Notes: generated by a model not told the origin, from the letters alone. DNA of 64,000 nt from Bacillota bacterium (GCA_023400235.1 JAEXFI010000002.1:1-64000); one strand, 5' to 3'. Shown: positions 1 through 9,639, counted from the stretch's first letter. Made by a program: numbers and translations.

Positions 1-3000
1 GGATGCTTTTACATGGATTATGATTCTGACTACATCTATGTAGGGGGTAATTTTATAACCCGGGCAACTAGCTCTCAACGAAATGAGCTTGGAAATAGGA
101 GATTAACAGCAGGAGTATTAGAAGTGAAAGGAGATTTTACTCAAAAATCTAGCCCTGATGATAATTTTTTAGCATGTGAAACACATAAAGTGATATTGAG
201 CGGAAACACCCTCCAAAAAGTAAGCTTCGAAACCCCCGGTTACTCCAAATTCAACATCCTCATAATCACAAAGCCCCTGGACTCAGGCTACAGCTTCAAC
301 AGCTACAGCGTCTGGAACGTCCTTATAGAGGATTACCGCTATCAGCAATATTTCGGGCAGAGCGGCACCAACCCCGCCACAGGAAACTTTTCGCGGTCAT
401 ATACCGATTTGACCATGGAGGCTCCCGGCTACGACATTAATTTCACCAGGACATATAATTCCAGGAGCAGCAAGACTTCCGGCTTTGGCAAGGGCTGGAG
501 CTTCAGCTACGAGGGAAGTGTCAGGGATGCCCAGAACAATCCCAATGCCAAGGAGGTAAGCCTCCCGGACGGAAGCGTACAGAGCTTTAAAAAGAACAGT
601 GACGGAAGCTTTACAGCCAGTGATTCTCACAATGTCCTCGTGAAGAACCCTGACGGCACCTATACTCTCACCTCAAAGCAGCAGGATGTTTTCAGCTTTG
701 ACACCAACGGATATCTGGTAAAAATATGGGACAAAAATGGAAATAGCGTAACCATTACAGTGGATTCCCAGGGAAAGGCCACAGGGGTTACCGACCAGGC
801 TGGTAGACATTTTACCGTCAGCTATGAAAACAACCTTATAAAAAATATAAAGGACGATACAAATAACAGGACAATCTCCTATGAATACACCGGAAGCCAT
901 CTTACCTGTGTTACTGATGCCATGGGAAACAAGACAAGGTATGTGTATGACACCGAAGGCCGCATAGTTGAGATAAGGGACAGCCTGGACAGCATAACTG
1001 AGGAGGTCTCATACATATCTTCAGGAGAAAACAAGGGCAAGGTAAATAAAAGGACAGATGTCAACGGCAACACCTTTACCTACACCTACGACAATATAAA
1101 CTGTGTCACAACCATTACAGACAGCAATGGAAGGGTGACCCGAGAAAAATATGACGGCTCTTACAGCATAATAAATTCAACGGATGCAGAGGGGAAGTCC
1201 ACTGTTTATGAATACAGCAAGGATGCCACCGGAATAAACAAATACGGGGAGGAAAAAGCGGTAACAGACCGCAATGGCAACAAAACCCAGTATGACAGGG
1301 ATTCCAACGGAAATGTAACAAAGGTCACAAACCCTGACAGCAGTACAAAATTAATGACCTATGATGATAAAAACAACATAATAAGTGAGAGGGATGAAAG
1401 CGGGAAATATACCTTCTACATATATGACTCAGGTAAAAAGAACCTCATAAAGAAGGTACAGCCGTTGAACGGCACCGACCAATATGTGGATGGAAGCAGT
1501 GATATAAGTAAGTTTGCAATAACCGTTTACACCTATTACCAGGAGGCCGAAAGCCAGGAGCTTGGATACAGGGCCAAGGGTCTTGTGAAATCAGAAACAG
1601 ACCCGGAGGGCGGCACCGTCACCTATACTTATGATGTGTATGGAAACATAAAAACCCGTACCGATGCAGAAGGCAACACCAGCACCTTCCAATACAATAC
1701 TCAGAGTCAGGTAACCGCGGCCCTCACACCAAGAGGAAACAGTACCGAATACATTTATGACAAAAATGGAAGCCTTGAAAAGCAGGTGGCAGACGGTGAC
1801 AAGGTCACAAGAATAACCTATGACCAGGAGGGCAGAAAAACAAAGGAGGTATCACCGGAGCAGTATGAGCCTTCAAGGGATGATATACAGAACCACTCAT
1901 ATAATGCGGATACAGGGTACAGGTATACCTATTTTGCCAACGGCAAGATAAAAACCTCAACCGACCCTGAAAATTATACCACGGCCTACACCTATGATAT
2001 ATATGGCAACCTGGAAACCGAAACAAAGCCAAACAGCTCAAAATACATATACCAGTACGACCTGCTGAACAGGCCGCTGCGTATTTACTTTAAAGCCGAT
2101 GCCTCTGTGGAACAGCAGCTCCTTGAGGAATATACCTATGAAATACTGGCGGGAGGAAAAAACCGGCAGACCTGCAAGCAGTACTTAAATGATACAGATG
2201 TGGCAATAACGGTCAGAACCTGCGACTATGCAGGAAGAATGCTTTCAGAAGCACGGCCCGACGGTACAGCCGTAGCTGCAGCCTACAATGCAAACGGCAC
2301 CACAAGCTATACCACTGATGCCAACGGAAATATAACCTACTACAAATATGACGGCCTGAACAGGCAGACAGAGCAGTGGACACCCTTTGAAACAGCGGGC
2401 GGAAGCACCAGGTACACATATGCTAAGGCCGTATATGACAAGGCAGGGAAAAGGCTCCAGGAGATGGCGGGCAGTGAAACAGTCCTGCAAAACCAGATAC
2501 CTGGGAGCTTCATAACAAAAACCTATGATTATTATAAAAACGGCAAAATAAAGAGCATTACAGACAATGAAGGCAGACGGACAGAGTACCTCTATGACGC
2601 AGACGGAAATGTAAGCCGTGAAAGAGTATATGCAAGTGCTGCGGAATATAAGACAACGTACTACCATAACAACTATCTTGGGAAGGTTATTGAAAAAAGG
2701 GAGTATGTAAAAGCCGGAGACTTGGCTGGAGATTACCTGGACGGCACTCAGGACATAGCTCTGATAACCACCTATACCTATGATAAAAACGGAAACCTCA
2801 AAACGGTCACAGCCCCGGACCTGGTGAGCACCACCTATACCTATGACGGCAGGAACCTGCAGACCTTGGCAGCGCAGCCCGGCCGGGATGAATACGGGAA
2901 TCCGGCGGAACTGAAAACCACAACCGCTTACAACTGGCAGGGCCAGCCCGTGGAAACCACAGATGCCAACGGCAACACCACAAGGTATACCTACGACAAG

Positions 3001-6000
3001 AGGGGGCAGCTTGTAAAAATCACAGACGCAGCCAACAACACTACAGCATATTACTATGACAGGGCCGGAAGAAAAACAGCAGAAGTAGCACCTGTGGACT
3101 ACGATTCATCAAAGAGCCTTGAGAATATGAACAGGGTAGAATATACCTATGACCTCATGGGCAGAGTAACGACAAAAACATATTCAGGAGAAGAACGGCG
3201 GTTTGATCCTTCGGCAAAGCTATGGACAGCTCAACCGGTAACAATAGTACAGAGCGCCTGCAAGTACGACAGCAGCGGAAATCTGATAAAAGAGCTGGAT
3301 TCCCTGGGCTATGAAGCAGCCTCCGACAAGACAGGTGCGGCAGCCAGGATAAACACAGGCTATGGCACGGAATACACCTACAACCTTGCAAATAAGGTTA
3401 TTACCGTGCAAGATCCCGTATCTAAGGAAAGGGGACTTTCCTATACCACAAAATATGGCTATGACGCCTTGGGCCGCAGGGTAACGGAGACAGATGCCAA
3501 CGGAGTAGTAACAGGCAACTGTTATGACGGTGCGGGAAATATAACAAAAATTACCGTAAGGAAGACAGCAAATGCACCTGAACAGATTATTGCAGCAAAA
3601 ACCTGGGACTTTCAGGGCAGGCTGCTGACTGAAACAGATGCAAACGGCAATGTAACCACCTATGAGTACAATGCCTTAGGACAAGTCAGAAAGGCAGTAT
3701 ATCCGGGGGATGCCTCAATACCTGCAAATGAAATAACCTGCCTGTATGACGAAATGGGCAGGCTGAAAACGCAGAAGGACTCAAGGGGAGCAGTAGACAC
3801 CTACATATACGATAGCCAGGGCCAGGTTCTCCAGCATACACAAGGGGCCCTGGACGGCACTGAAGCAATAACAGTGTATTACAGCTATGATAAAAACGGA
3901 AACCTGAGATATTCCATTGATGGAAACGGAAATGAAACAGAATATATATACAGCAAGCTGAACAAGCTGGCTAAGGAAAGGCGTACGGTCTCAGGAGCGG
4001 TGCAGGAAACCGGCTATACCTACGATGCCAACGGCAGCCAGACAGCAGTAACCGATTGGAGAGGAAATACCACAACAAAAAGCTATGACAGCTTGAACCG
4101 GCTTATAGAAACAAGGGATGCCTATAGCATAAGCACACAGAAGCTGGAATACAACCATAACAACAGTCAGGAAAAGGCCTATGATGCCTTGAACGGTATA
4201 ACCCGGTACAGCTACGACAGGAATAACAGGCTTGTCTCTGAAATCAGCCCTGAGAGCAGGGAAACAAGCTGGACCTATGACAGCGCAGGCAATCTGGAAA
4301 CAAAAAAAGACGGAAAAAGCAACAGCACAGCCTACACCTATGATGAACACAACAGGCTTATAGCGGTAACAAACGCCAAAAACGAAACTACCGCCTACAC
4401 CTATGACCCCAATGGAAACCTGCTCTCGCAGACAGATGCAAAAGGCGGCACCACCTCCTATGAATACAATGCGGCAAACAAGGCCACCAGAAGGACGGAC
4501 CAGGGAGGCAGAGCGGGAACCCCGGGCAATTATACCTATAATCCCGGAAAAACCGAAACCTATACCTACAATGCCGACGGCAGCCTTGCTGCAAAGACAG
4601 ACAGGAATGGGGTAACGACAGCATATTTATATGACATACATGGCAGGCTGCTGAGTGAGACGGCGGGAGAAGAGCGCATAGCCTATACCTATGACAAAAA
4701 CGGCAACCGGCTCACAATGACAGACGGCACAGGCACCACCGCCAGAACCTATGATGAACTGAACAGAGTATTGACCAAGGAAGTACCAGACATTGGCAAA
4801 AGCGTATACACATATGATATAATTTCAGGTATGGAAACAGGCTGCTGGGCAGAAACGGCGGCAGACCCCAAGGGAAATGTGACTAAAAAGGAGTTTGACC
4901 GGACAGGCAGGCTGATGGCAGTAACCGCAGACGGGAAAACCACGGTCTACACTTATTTTGACAATGGGGCAAGGCAGAGCGTAAGCTACAGTGACGGTTC
5001 GGGAGAGGAATACACCTATACTCCTGACGGCTTGCTGCAAGCCCTCACCAACAAAAAAGCGGACGGAAGCATAATAGATACTTACAGCTACACCTATGAT
5101 GCCGCCAACAACCAGACCTCAAAAACAGATGCCAGGGGCACCACCGTCTATACCTACGATGCACTGAACAGGCTGGAAACTGTAACAGAGCCAAACGGCA
5201 CCGTAACCGCCTATACCTATGACAAGGCAGGCAACAGGGAAACGGAAACAATCCGGCAGGGAGCCAATACAATACTGAACACCTACAGCTACAACCAGCA
5301 AAATAGGCTGCTCCAGGTGACGGTAAGGCAGAACGGAACTCTGACAGACACAACGGAATACACCTATGACAGCAACGGCAACCAGCTTGCCACAACAGTA
5401 AACGGAACAGTAAAAATTATCAACAGCTATGACTTGAGAAACCAGCTTGTAAGAACCTTCACCTCCGCAGCTACTGTAGAGAACCGCTATAACGGAGAGG
5501 GCTACAGGGTGGAGAAAAAAGTCAATGGAGCAATAACCCGATACCTGTACGAATATGACAAGGTGGTGCTGGAAATAGACGGCGCAGGACAGCAGACAGG
5601 CAGGAACGTATACGGTACAAACCTGCTCATGAGGACGGCAGACGGCACCTCCTACTATTACATGTACAACGGGCATGCCGATGTGACAGCCCTGCTGAGG
5701 CCTGACGGAACCATAGCTGCAACCTACTACTATGACGCCTTTGGAAACATAACCGATACTACGGGAAGCGCAAGCAACAGCATAACCTACGCAGGCTACC
5801 AGTATGACAAGGAAACGGGCCTGTACTACCTGAATGCCAGAATGTACGACCCTGAAACAGCCCGGTTTGTACAGGAGGACACTTACAGGGGAGAGCTGAA
5901 CGACCCTCTGAGCCTGAATCTGTATACCTATTGCAGCAACGAGCCGCTGATGTATACAGACCCAACGGGCCACATCTCGCTCAGTTGGATTAAAGGCAAG

Positions 6001-7155
6001 GTAATAGACCCATTATATAATGCGGGAAGTAATGTTGCGTCAGGAGCCAAAAAGTTAGGGAAAAAGGTAGTAAACAAGGCGGTAGAAGCCTGGGACTATG
6101 TTTCAGACAAGGCGGGAGAGGCATGGGATGCATCCACAAGCTATGCTTCAGAAAAAGCCTCGGAAGCCTATACCTCACTGAAAAATGATGCCAAGGCTGT
6201 AAAGCAGTGGGCAAAGACACAGGTAGCCAATACAAAGGAAGGCTTTACCACTTTAACAAATTCAAAAAAGAGAAAAGAAGCCTTTGAACTGATAGACACT
6301 TATGGCTCAGAATCAGATAAAATACTGGCAAGAGTTGCAGCAGGGACGGCGCTAGTTGCAGGCACGACAGCAGTAGCGGCAACGGCTGTGTATGCAGCAC
6401 CAATAGTTTCAGCAGCAATGTTTACAGCTTCTGCACAGGCATATGGTGCCATATCAACCACTGCTTTAGGAACGTATTTGTGGAATAATCCTGATGTAGG
6501 TTTAGATGCGTACAACCTTGGCTCGGATATTTATAACAAGAACTGGGGAAATATCTCCACGGATATTTTAGCCTTTGCGTATAATGGTGCAAACTACGGT
6601 TCAAATTACAGAACGGGTAAAGCAGCAAATACTCAGCTTGAACCCACAGAGACACAGAGAAATTACAACGCAGTGATGGCTGGAAGGGATTCTCAGGCGG
6701 GGGTAAGTGATGCTAAGCTACTATCAAAAGCAAGAAGTTCCACAGCAATCAGAAATTCTCAAAGTATGGTTACAGGAGGAAATAATCTTTCAGATGCTAC
6801 ACGAATGATGCGTGGAACAGATGGAAATATTGGTGTAATTCCGAAAGAAATTGCCGATAATCTGAGAGGTAGGACATTTAACAACTTTGATGAATTTAGA
6901 AGTGCATTCTGGCAGGGAGTAGGTAATTCTAAATATGCAAATGAATTTAATTCTTCGAATATTTCAAGAATGCTGAACGGCAATTCACCAATAGCACCTA
7001 AATCCCAGCATTATGGCAAGATTAAGAGTTATGTATTACATCATAAACAACCAATACATGCAGGTGGAGGGGTGTATGATTTAGATAATATTATGATTAG
7101 CTCACCTACAATGCATCAATCGATATTAGAATCAGGCTATCATTTTGGACGCTAA
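1..7155 (+). CDS. RHS/YD-repeat toxin with C-terminal colicin-type HNH DNase (5' end outside window)
   Basis: The frame is open to the left window edge, so the first Met at 13 is probably internal and the gene partial. From about residue 130 to 1990 the protein is a chain of YD repeats (Y-D-x-x-G-N/R-x), the shell that encloses the toxin in RHS proteins. The core ends near residue 1987 with the usual NLYTYCSNEP...DPTGH. After it come an Ala/Lys-rich linker with a hydrophobic stretch and then a tip (about 2270-2380) that follows the colicin/pyocin DNase fold: IADNLRGRTFNNFDEFR, a FW pair, the LHHKQPI motif at about 2342, VYDLDNI and a final TMHQSIL. These are the HNH metal-binding and catalytic elements of colicin E9-type nucleases. 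The predicted role is contact-dependent killing by DNA cleavage. The immunity gene follows 14 bp downstream. The tip is more AT-rich than the YD core, as expected for an exchanged module. Confidence 0.92.
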   Translation, partial: GCFYMDYDSDYIYVGGNFITRATSSQRNELGNRRLTAGVLEVKGDFTQKSSPDDNFLACETHKVILSGNTLQKVSFETPGYSKFNILIITKPLDSGYSFNSYSVWNVLIEDYRYQQYFGQSGTNPATGNFSRSYTDLTMEAPGYDINFTRTYNSRSSKTSGFGKGWSFSYEGSVRDAQNNPNAKEVSLPDGSVQSFKKNSDGSFTASDSHNVLVKNPDGTYTLTSKQQDVFSFDTNGYLVKIWDKNGNSVTITVDSQGKATGVTDQAGRHFTVSYENNLIKNIKDDTNNRTISYEYTGSHLTCVTDAMGNKTRYVYDTEGRIVEIRDSLDSITEEVSYISSGENKGKVNKRTDVNGNTFTYTYDNINCVTTITDSNGRVTREKYDGSYSIINSTDAEGKSTVYEYSKDATGINKYGEEKAVTDRNGNKTQYDRDSNGNVTKVTNPDSSTKLMTYDDKNNIISERDESGKYTFYIYDSGKKNLIKKVQPLNGTDQYVDGSSDISKFAITVYTYYQEAESQELGYRAKGLVKSETDPEGGTVTYTYDVYGNIKTRTDAEGNTSTFQYNTQSQVTAALTPRGNSTEYIYDKNGSLEKQVADGDKVTRITYDQEGRKTKEVSPEQYEPSRDDIQNHSYNADTGYRYTYFANGKIKTSTDPENYTTAYTYDIYGNLETETKPNSSKYIYQYDLLNRPLRIYFKADASVEQQLLEEYTYEILAGGKNRQTCKQYLNDTDVAITVRTCDYAGRMLSEARPDGTAVAAAYNANGTTSYTTDANGNITYYKYDGLNRQTEQWTPFETAGGSTRYTYAKAVYDKAGKRLQEMAGSETVLQNQIPGSFITKTYDYYKNGKIKSITDNEGRRTEYLYDADGNVSRERVYASAAEYKTTYYHNNYLGKVIEKREYVKAGDLAGDYLDGTQDIALITTYTYDKNGNLKTVTAPDLVSTTYTYDGRNLQTLAAQPGRDEYGNPAELKTTTAYNWQGQPVETTDANGNTTRYTYDKRGQLVKITDAANNTTAYYYDRAGRKTAEVAPVDYDSSKSLENMNRVEYTYDLMGRVTTKTYSGEERRFDPSAKLWTAQPVTIVQSACKYDSSGNLIKELDSLGYEAASDKTGAAARINTGYGTEYTYNLANKVITVQDPVSKERGLSYTTKYGYDALGRRVTETDANGVVTGNCYDGAGNITKITVRKTANAPEQIIAAKTWDFQGRLLTETDANGNVTTYEYNALGQVRKAVYPGDASIPANEITCLYDEMGRLKTQKDSRGAVDTYIYDSQGQVLQHTQGALDGTEAITVYYSYDKNGNLRYSIDGNGNETEYIYSKLNKLAKERRTVSGAVQETGYTYDANGSQTAVTDWRGNTTTKSYDSLNRLIETRDAYSISTQKLEYNHNNSQEKAYDALNGITRYSYDRNNRLVSEISPESRETSWTYDSAGNLETKKDGKSNSTAYTYDEHNRLIAVTNAKNETTAYTYDPNGNLLSQTDAKGGTTSYEYNAANKATRRTDQGGRAGTPGNYTYNPGKTETYTYNADGSLAAKTDRNGVTTAYLYDIHGRLLSETAGEERIAYTYDKNGNRLTMTDGTGTTARTYDELNRVLTKEVPDIGKSVYTYDIISGMETGCWAETAADPKGNVTKKEFDRTGRLMAVTADGKTTVYTYFDNGARQSVSYSDGSGEEYTYTPDGLLQALTNKKADGSIIDTYSYTYDAANNQTSKTDARGTTVYTYDALNRLETVTEPNGTVTAYTYDKAGNRETETIRQGANTILNTYSYNQQNRLLQVTVRQNGTLTDTTEYTYDSNGNQLATTVNGTVKIINSYDLRNQLVRTFTSAATVENRYNGEGYRVEKKVNGAITRYLYEYDKVVLEIDGAGQQTGRNVYGTNLLMRTADGTSYYYMYNGHADVTALLRPDGTIAATYYYDAFGNITDTTGSASNSITYAGYQYDKETGLYYLNARMYDPETARFVQEDTYRGELNDPLSLNLYTYCSNEPLMYTDPTGHISLSWIKGKVIDPLYNAGSNVASGAKKLGKKVVNKAVEAWDYVSDKAGEAWDASTSYASEKASEAYTSLKNDAKAVKQWAKTQVANTKEGFTTLTNSKKRKEAFELIDTYGSESDKILARVAAGTALVAGTTAVAATAVYAAPIVSAAMFTASAQAYGAISTTALGTYLWNNPDVGLDAYNLGSDIYNKNWGNISTDILAFAYNGANYGSNYRTGKAANTQLEPTETQRNYNAVMAGRDSQAGVSDAKLLSKARSSTAIRNSQSMVTGGNNLSDATRMMRGTDGNIGVIPKEIADNLRGRTFNNFDEFRSAFWQGVGNSKYANEFNSSNISRMLNGNSPIAPKSQHYGKIKSYVLHHKQPIHAGGGVYDLDNIMISSPTMHQSILESGYHFGR
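6142..6401 (+). repeat. 260-bp homology arm, copy 1 (inside the RHS gene)
   Basis: This segment encodes the post-core linker from YASEKASEAYTS to ATAVYAA. It is nearly identical to 7467-7726, with no length difference and the same codon phase relative to each toxin frame. Confidence 0.9.
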
Positions 7156-7169
7156 AGGAGGTTTATATA

Positions 7170-7388
7170 ATGGCTGATAAATTAACCAGAGAAGAATTAA
7201 TAAAACTCGTTGAAAGAATGTGTAATGGAGAAGGTTCAGACGATGAGATAGGGGAATGGATTGAGATTTTAGAAAGAAATGTACCTGACCCAAATGTTAG
7301 TGACCTAGTATACTGGAATAATGAGGGTTTAACTCCAGAACAGATTATTGATAGAGCTATGAGCTATAAACCAATTATATTGCCTTAA
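7170..7388 (+). CDS. Im9-like DNase immunity protein
   Basis: This 72-residue acidic protein has a good AAAGGAGG site upstream and begins 14 bp after the RHS stop. Its layout matches the four-helix colicin/pyocin immunity family (Im2/Im7/Im8/Im9): helix 1 LTREELIKLVERMCNGEG, a second acidic helix, then S44-D45-L46-V47-Y48-W49 on the short third helix, where Im9 has SDLIYYP, and a last helix EQIIDRAMSYK. In the colicin family that Ser-Asp-Leu-Ile-Tyr-Tyr segment is the conserved DNase-binding hot spot. It is expected to bind and block the HNH tip of the upstream RHS protein in the cytoplasm. It is about 12 residues shorter than Im9, mainly at the C terminus. The pairing with the DNase tip makes the call strong. 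Confidence 0.88.
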   Translation: MADKLTREELIKLVERMCNGEGSDDEIGEWIEILERNVPDPNVSDLVYWNNEGLTPEQIIDRAMSYKPIILP

Positions 7389-7448
7389 CAATCTATACAT
7401 ATACTAAAGACGGTTATCTAATCAGTTGATAAAATTCTGCTGGCATGA

Positions 7449-8426
7449 GAGCGATTAAATTTATCTTATGTATCAGAAAAAGCCTCAGATGCTTATACCT
7501 CGCTGAAAAATGATGCAAAGGCTGTAAAGCAGTGGGCAAAGACACAGGCAACCAATACAAAAGAGGGCTTTACGGCATTAACAAACTCAAAAAAGAGAAA
7601 AGAAGCCTTTGAATTAATAGATACTTATGGCTCAGAATCAGATAAAATACTGGCAAGAGTTGCAGCAGGGACGGCGGTAGTCGCAGGCACTACAGCAGTG
7701 GCGGCAACGGCTGTGTATGCAGCGCCGCTTATAGCAGCTGCTGGAGCCTCTGTAACAACTTCAATAATGGCCTCTTCTGCGGCAACCTTTGCAGTAGCAA
7801 ATGCCGAGGCTGTAGCCTGGGGAGCGGTTGGCCTCGTAGGCGGAGGCATAGCAGTAAAAAGCGACATAGAGAACAAGGAATACGGACAAATACCCATGGA
7901 TTTGGCTACGGCAGTCCTTGGTGGACTAATGTTGAAGGGAACGGCAAGCAGTTACCGTTCAACTGTGGGTATGAGACCGAATGTTGGAGTAAACGGAGGC
8001 AGCAGGTTAAAGCCTAATTATCAGCAGTTTGCTGATGATGCGGGAGCGTCTGAGGTTACAACAAGTACACGTAGAATGTCAGGAACATTTGCGGAATTAA
8101 GAAAAGCAAATGTAAGCGATAAACATCATATTATACAAGACGCTGCTGTAAGAGATTTACCTGGGTATGATAGAAATCTTGCTCCAGCAGTACAGCTTGA
8201 TGGACAATCATGGAAGTTTGGTTCACCACATTACGAAACTAGAGTAGTTCAAAGACAACTTGGTGGTGGTACTTATGCGGCCGAAAGAAGAATTGGATAC
8301 AAATCATTAAGAAGAGCTGGAGTGCCAGAAGAAGCGAGATCATTGATTCAACAAGCAGATGATTATTTTAGCAACTTGGGAGTAAAGCCTAATACAAAAA
8401 CTAATATACCTGGTGATAGGAGGTAG
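7449..8426 (+). pseudogene. Orphan RHS C-terminal toxin tip (promoterless cassette)
   Basis: The open frame runs from just after a stop at 7446 and has no convincing start codon or ribosome binding site. The first GTG (7698) lies in the middle of a hydrophobic stretch. The first 260 bp repeat the linker of the main RHS gene; the sequence then diverges into a different toxin. The tip contains KHHIIQDAAVRDLPGY, then GSPHYETRVVQRQ and GGTYAAERRIGYKSLRRAG. The His-His-Ile-Ile-Gln motif suggests an HNH/endonuclease VII-like nuclease, but I cannot name the family. This is the classic silent 'orphan CT' arrangement: the tip would be expressed only after recombination fuses it to the YD shell. The coding frame is intact to the stop. 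An immunity candidate follows directly. Confidence 0.75.
7467..7726 (+). repeat. 260-bp homology arm, copy 2 (orphan toxin tip)
   Basis: Direct repeat of 6142-6401. Recombination between the two copies would remove 1,325 bp (DNase tip plus Im9-like gene) and fuse the orphan tip in frame to the RHS shell. Confidence 0.9.
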
Positions 8427-8430
8427 TTGC

Positions 8431-8766
8431 ATGAATATTGAGAATAAAATTGTAGAAGAGTTAAAAAAACTGATTGTTGATTTAATTAATAAGGATTATT
8501 CTAAGATTGTTCGGGATGGTAGAAATGGAGAAATGCCTGAAGAGGTCATAGAAGAAATCATTAATGATTATGGTGGTACTTTAACCTATCCTACTGAAGA
8601 TGCATTTGTTAAAACTGACATATGCAAAATTGATAATGTAGATAAGTACTCAGTAATATTTGATTTGTGGATTGATAATAAAAGAAGTGATTTATCTTTA
8701 ATGTGTGAAGCCTATATCGATGGTAATGAAGTTACTTTAGTTTTAGAAGATATTCATGTTCTTTGA
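8431..8766 (+). CDS. Probable immunity protein for the orphan RHS tip
   Basis: Small 111-residue acidic protein. The ATG at 8431 is chosen because AGGAGG lies 7 bp before it; a GTG at 8413 would place the ribosome binding site inside the gene. The body has a helical start (IVEELKKLIVDLINKDYSKI), an I-N-D-Y-G-G-T-L-T-Y-P segment, then YSVIFDLWIDNKRSDLSLM. This layout recalls the small DUF7668-type proteins that sit next to polymorphic toxins; that resemblance is from memory and not tested. Position directly after a toxin tip, low complexity of the locus and small size all fit an immunity role. Function otherwise unknown. Confidence 0.65.
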   Translation: MNIENKIVEELKKLIVDLINKDYSKIVRDGRNGEMPEEVIEEIINDYGGTLTYPTEDAFVKTDICKIDNVDKYSVIFDLWIDNKRSDLSLMCEAYIDGNEVTLVLEDIHVL

Positions 8767-8936
8767 TTGAGTCAATATGATTGGGTAGGTGTAACAGCCT
8801 GCCCTTATAACAACAGGATAACATAGAAAAACAGCTTATAGCACATTTGGGCGGCGATAAGGTATATGCTGCCGCTATCACAAGAGAAATTATGATGTAC
8901 GGTGGATAACGAACATTCCCTAATAGCCGGATAAAT
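8767..8936. other. Gene-poor gap with a short coding-like remnant
   Basis: No complete gene. From about 8823 to 8910 one forward frame reads NIEKQLIAHLGGDKVYAAA and ends REIMMYGG-stop, which looks like the tail of a decayed gene, possibly from a mobile element. It has no start or ribosome binding site. Confidence 0.3.
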
Positions 8937-8970
8937 GGGGGAGGACTGCTCATGTTGGGCAGTTCTCCCC
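8937..8970. terminator. Hairpin between convergent genes
   Basis: A 13-base inverted repeat (GGGGGAGGACTGC with GGCAGTTCTCCCC, one G-T pair) with an 8-base loop, lying between the forward immunity gene and the reverse toxin gene. The T tract is weak, so termination is inferred. Confidence 0.5.
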
Positions 8971-8984
8971 ATTTTAGTGCTTTG

Positions 8985-9260
8985 TCAAAACAAGTCACTG
9001 TGTGTACCTGTTCTGGTAAGTGTCAGAACTAAAATATCGTTGTCAATTTTGTATATCAAGAGCCAGTCAGGGGTGATATGGCATTCTCTATGCCCCACCC
9101 AATTGCCGGATAGTGCATGGTCTTTGTTTTTCTCTGGCAGAGGACTGTCGGCTGCCAGCAGGGAAACAATGCCTTGCAGCAGTTGAAGGTTATATCCCCG
9201 TTTCATAATGGCCTTTAAATCCTTTTTAAATCTACCCGTTGCCAGAATTTCATAATTCAT
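8985..9260 (-). CDS. YafQ/RelE-type mRNA interferase toxin
   Basis: 91 residues, the usual length of YafQ-family toxins. The features are FKKDLKAIMKRGYNL near the start, LPEKNKDHALSGNW in the middle, GHRECHITPDWLLIYKI and the end VLTLTRTGTHSDLF. In YafQ the motif L-x-G-x-W-x-G-x-R-x-C-H-I-x-P-D-W carries catalytic His and Asp residues, and the final His-Ser-x-Leu-Phe completes the site. These residues are all present, so the toxin looks intact. It would cut mRNA on the ribosome when its antitoxin is degraded. The start overlaps the antitoxin stop by 11 bp, a standard toxin-antitoxin operon layout. Confidence 0.9.
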   Translation of the reverse strand: MNYEILATGRFKKDLKAIMKRGYNLQLLQGIVSLLAADSPLPEKNKDHALSGNWVGHRECHITPDWLLIYKIDNDILVLTLTRTGTHSDLF

Positions 9261-9531
9261 TTTTAACCTCCGCTACCAGTTCCTCAAAACTTGAATAGCG
9301 TTTAGCGTTTGGGTCACGGCTTATTCGGTTGGCTTCTTCCATAGCGGCTATTGTTTCGACATTAGGCACATTCAAAGAAATTTCAAAGGGGATTTTTCCC
9401 TGCCGTACGGCCTGACGGACAAAGACGGTGAAGGCTGTCGTCATGTTCATGCCTAACTCAGAGAAAAGCTGATCTGCCTGCTCCTTCAGTTCTTTATCCA
9501 TGCGTATAGTTAAATTTGTTGTTTCAGACAT
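9250..9531 (-). CDS. RelB/DinJ-family antitoxin
   Basis: The start MSETTNLTIRMDKELKEQAD is chosen because AAAGGAGG stands 8 bp upstream; a longer upstream frame lacks a start signal. The protein (93 residues) has the DinJ ribbon-helix-helix N terminus (NLTIRMDKELKEQADQLFSE, then GMNMTTAFTVFVRQAVRQG) and a C-terminal toxin-wrapping segment ending SSFEELVAEVKNEL. It should bind the downstream YafQ-like toxin and, as a dimer, repress the shared promoter. A likely operator is the palindrome at 9578-9603. Confidence 0.9.
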   Translation of the reverse strand: MSETTNLTIRMDKELKEQADQLFSELGMNMTTAFTVFVRQAVRQGKIPFEISLNVPNVETIAAMEEANRISRDPNAKRYSSFEELVAEVKNEL

Positions 9532-9553
9532 TTGCAATACCTCCTTTGCTATC

Positions 9554-9603
9554 ATTATATGCATTTTAGCACAAAACATGTGCGTTGTAAATGCAATGCA
9601 CAT
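9554..9603 (-). promoter_or_regulatory. Promoter and palindromic operator of the toxin-antitoxin pair
   Basis: On the reverse strand a perfect TATAAT lies at 9559-9554. Upstream, at 9578-9603, is a near-perfect inverted repeat (ATGTGCGTTG, 6-base spacer, CAATGCACAT; one mismatch). This is a typical place for an antitoxin operator overlapping the -35 region. No good -35 hexamer was seen. Confidence 0.55.
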
Positions 9604-9639
9604 AAAAATAGTATTATCCTTCATATGGCTATACCTACT

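Noticed and set aside
4403..4615. Forward 70-residue frame inside the RHS gene
   Set aside because: Out-of-frame shadow of YD repeats; no ribosome binding site and repeat-derived composition.
13..7155. RHS gene starting at the Met at 13
   Set aside because: The frame is open to the window edge and no ribosome binding site precedes it; treated as partial.
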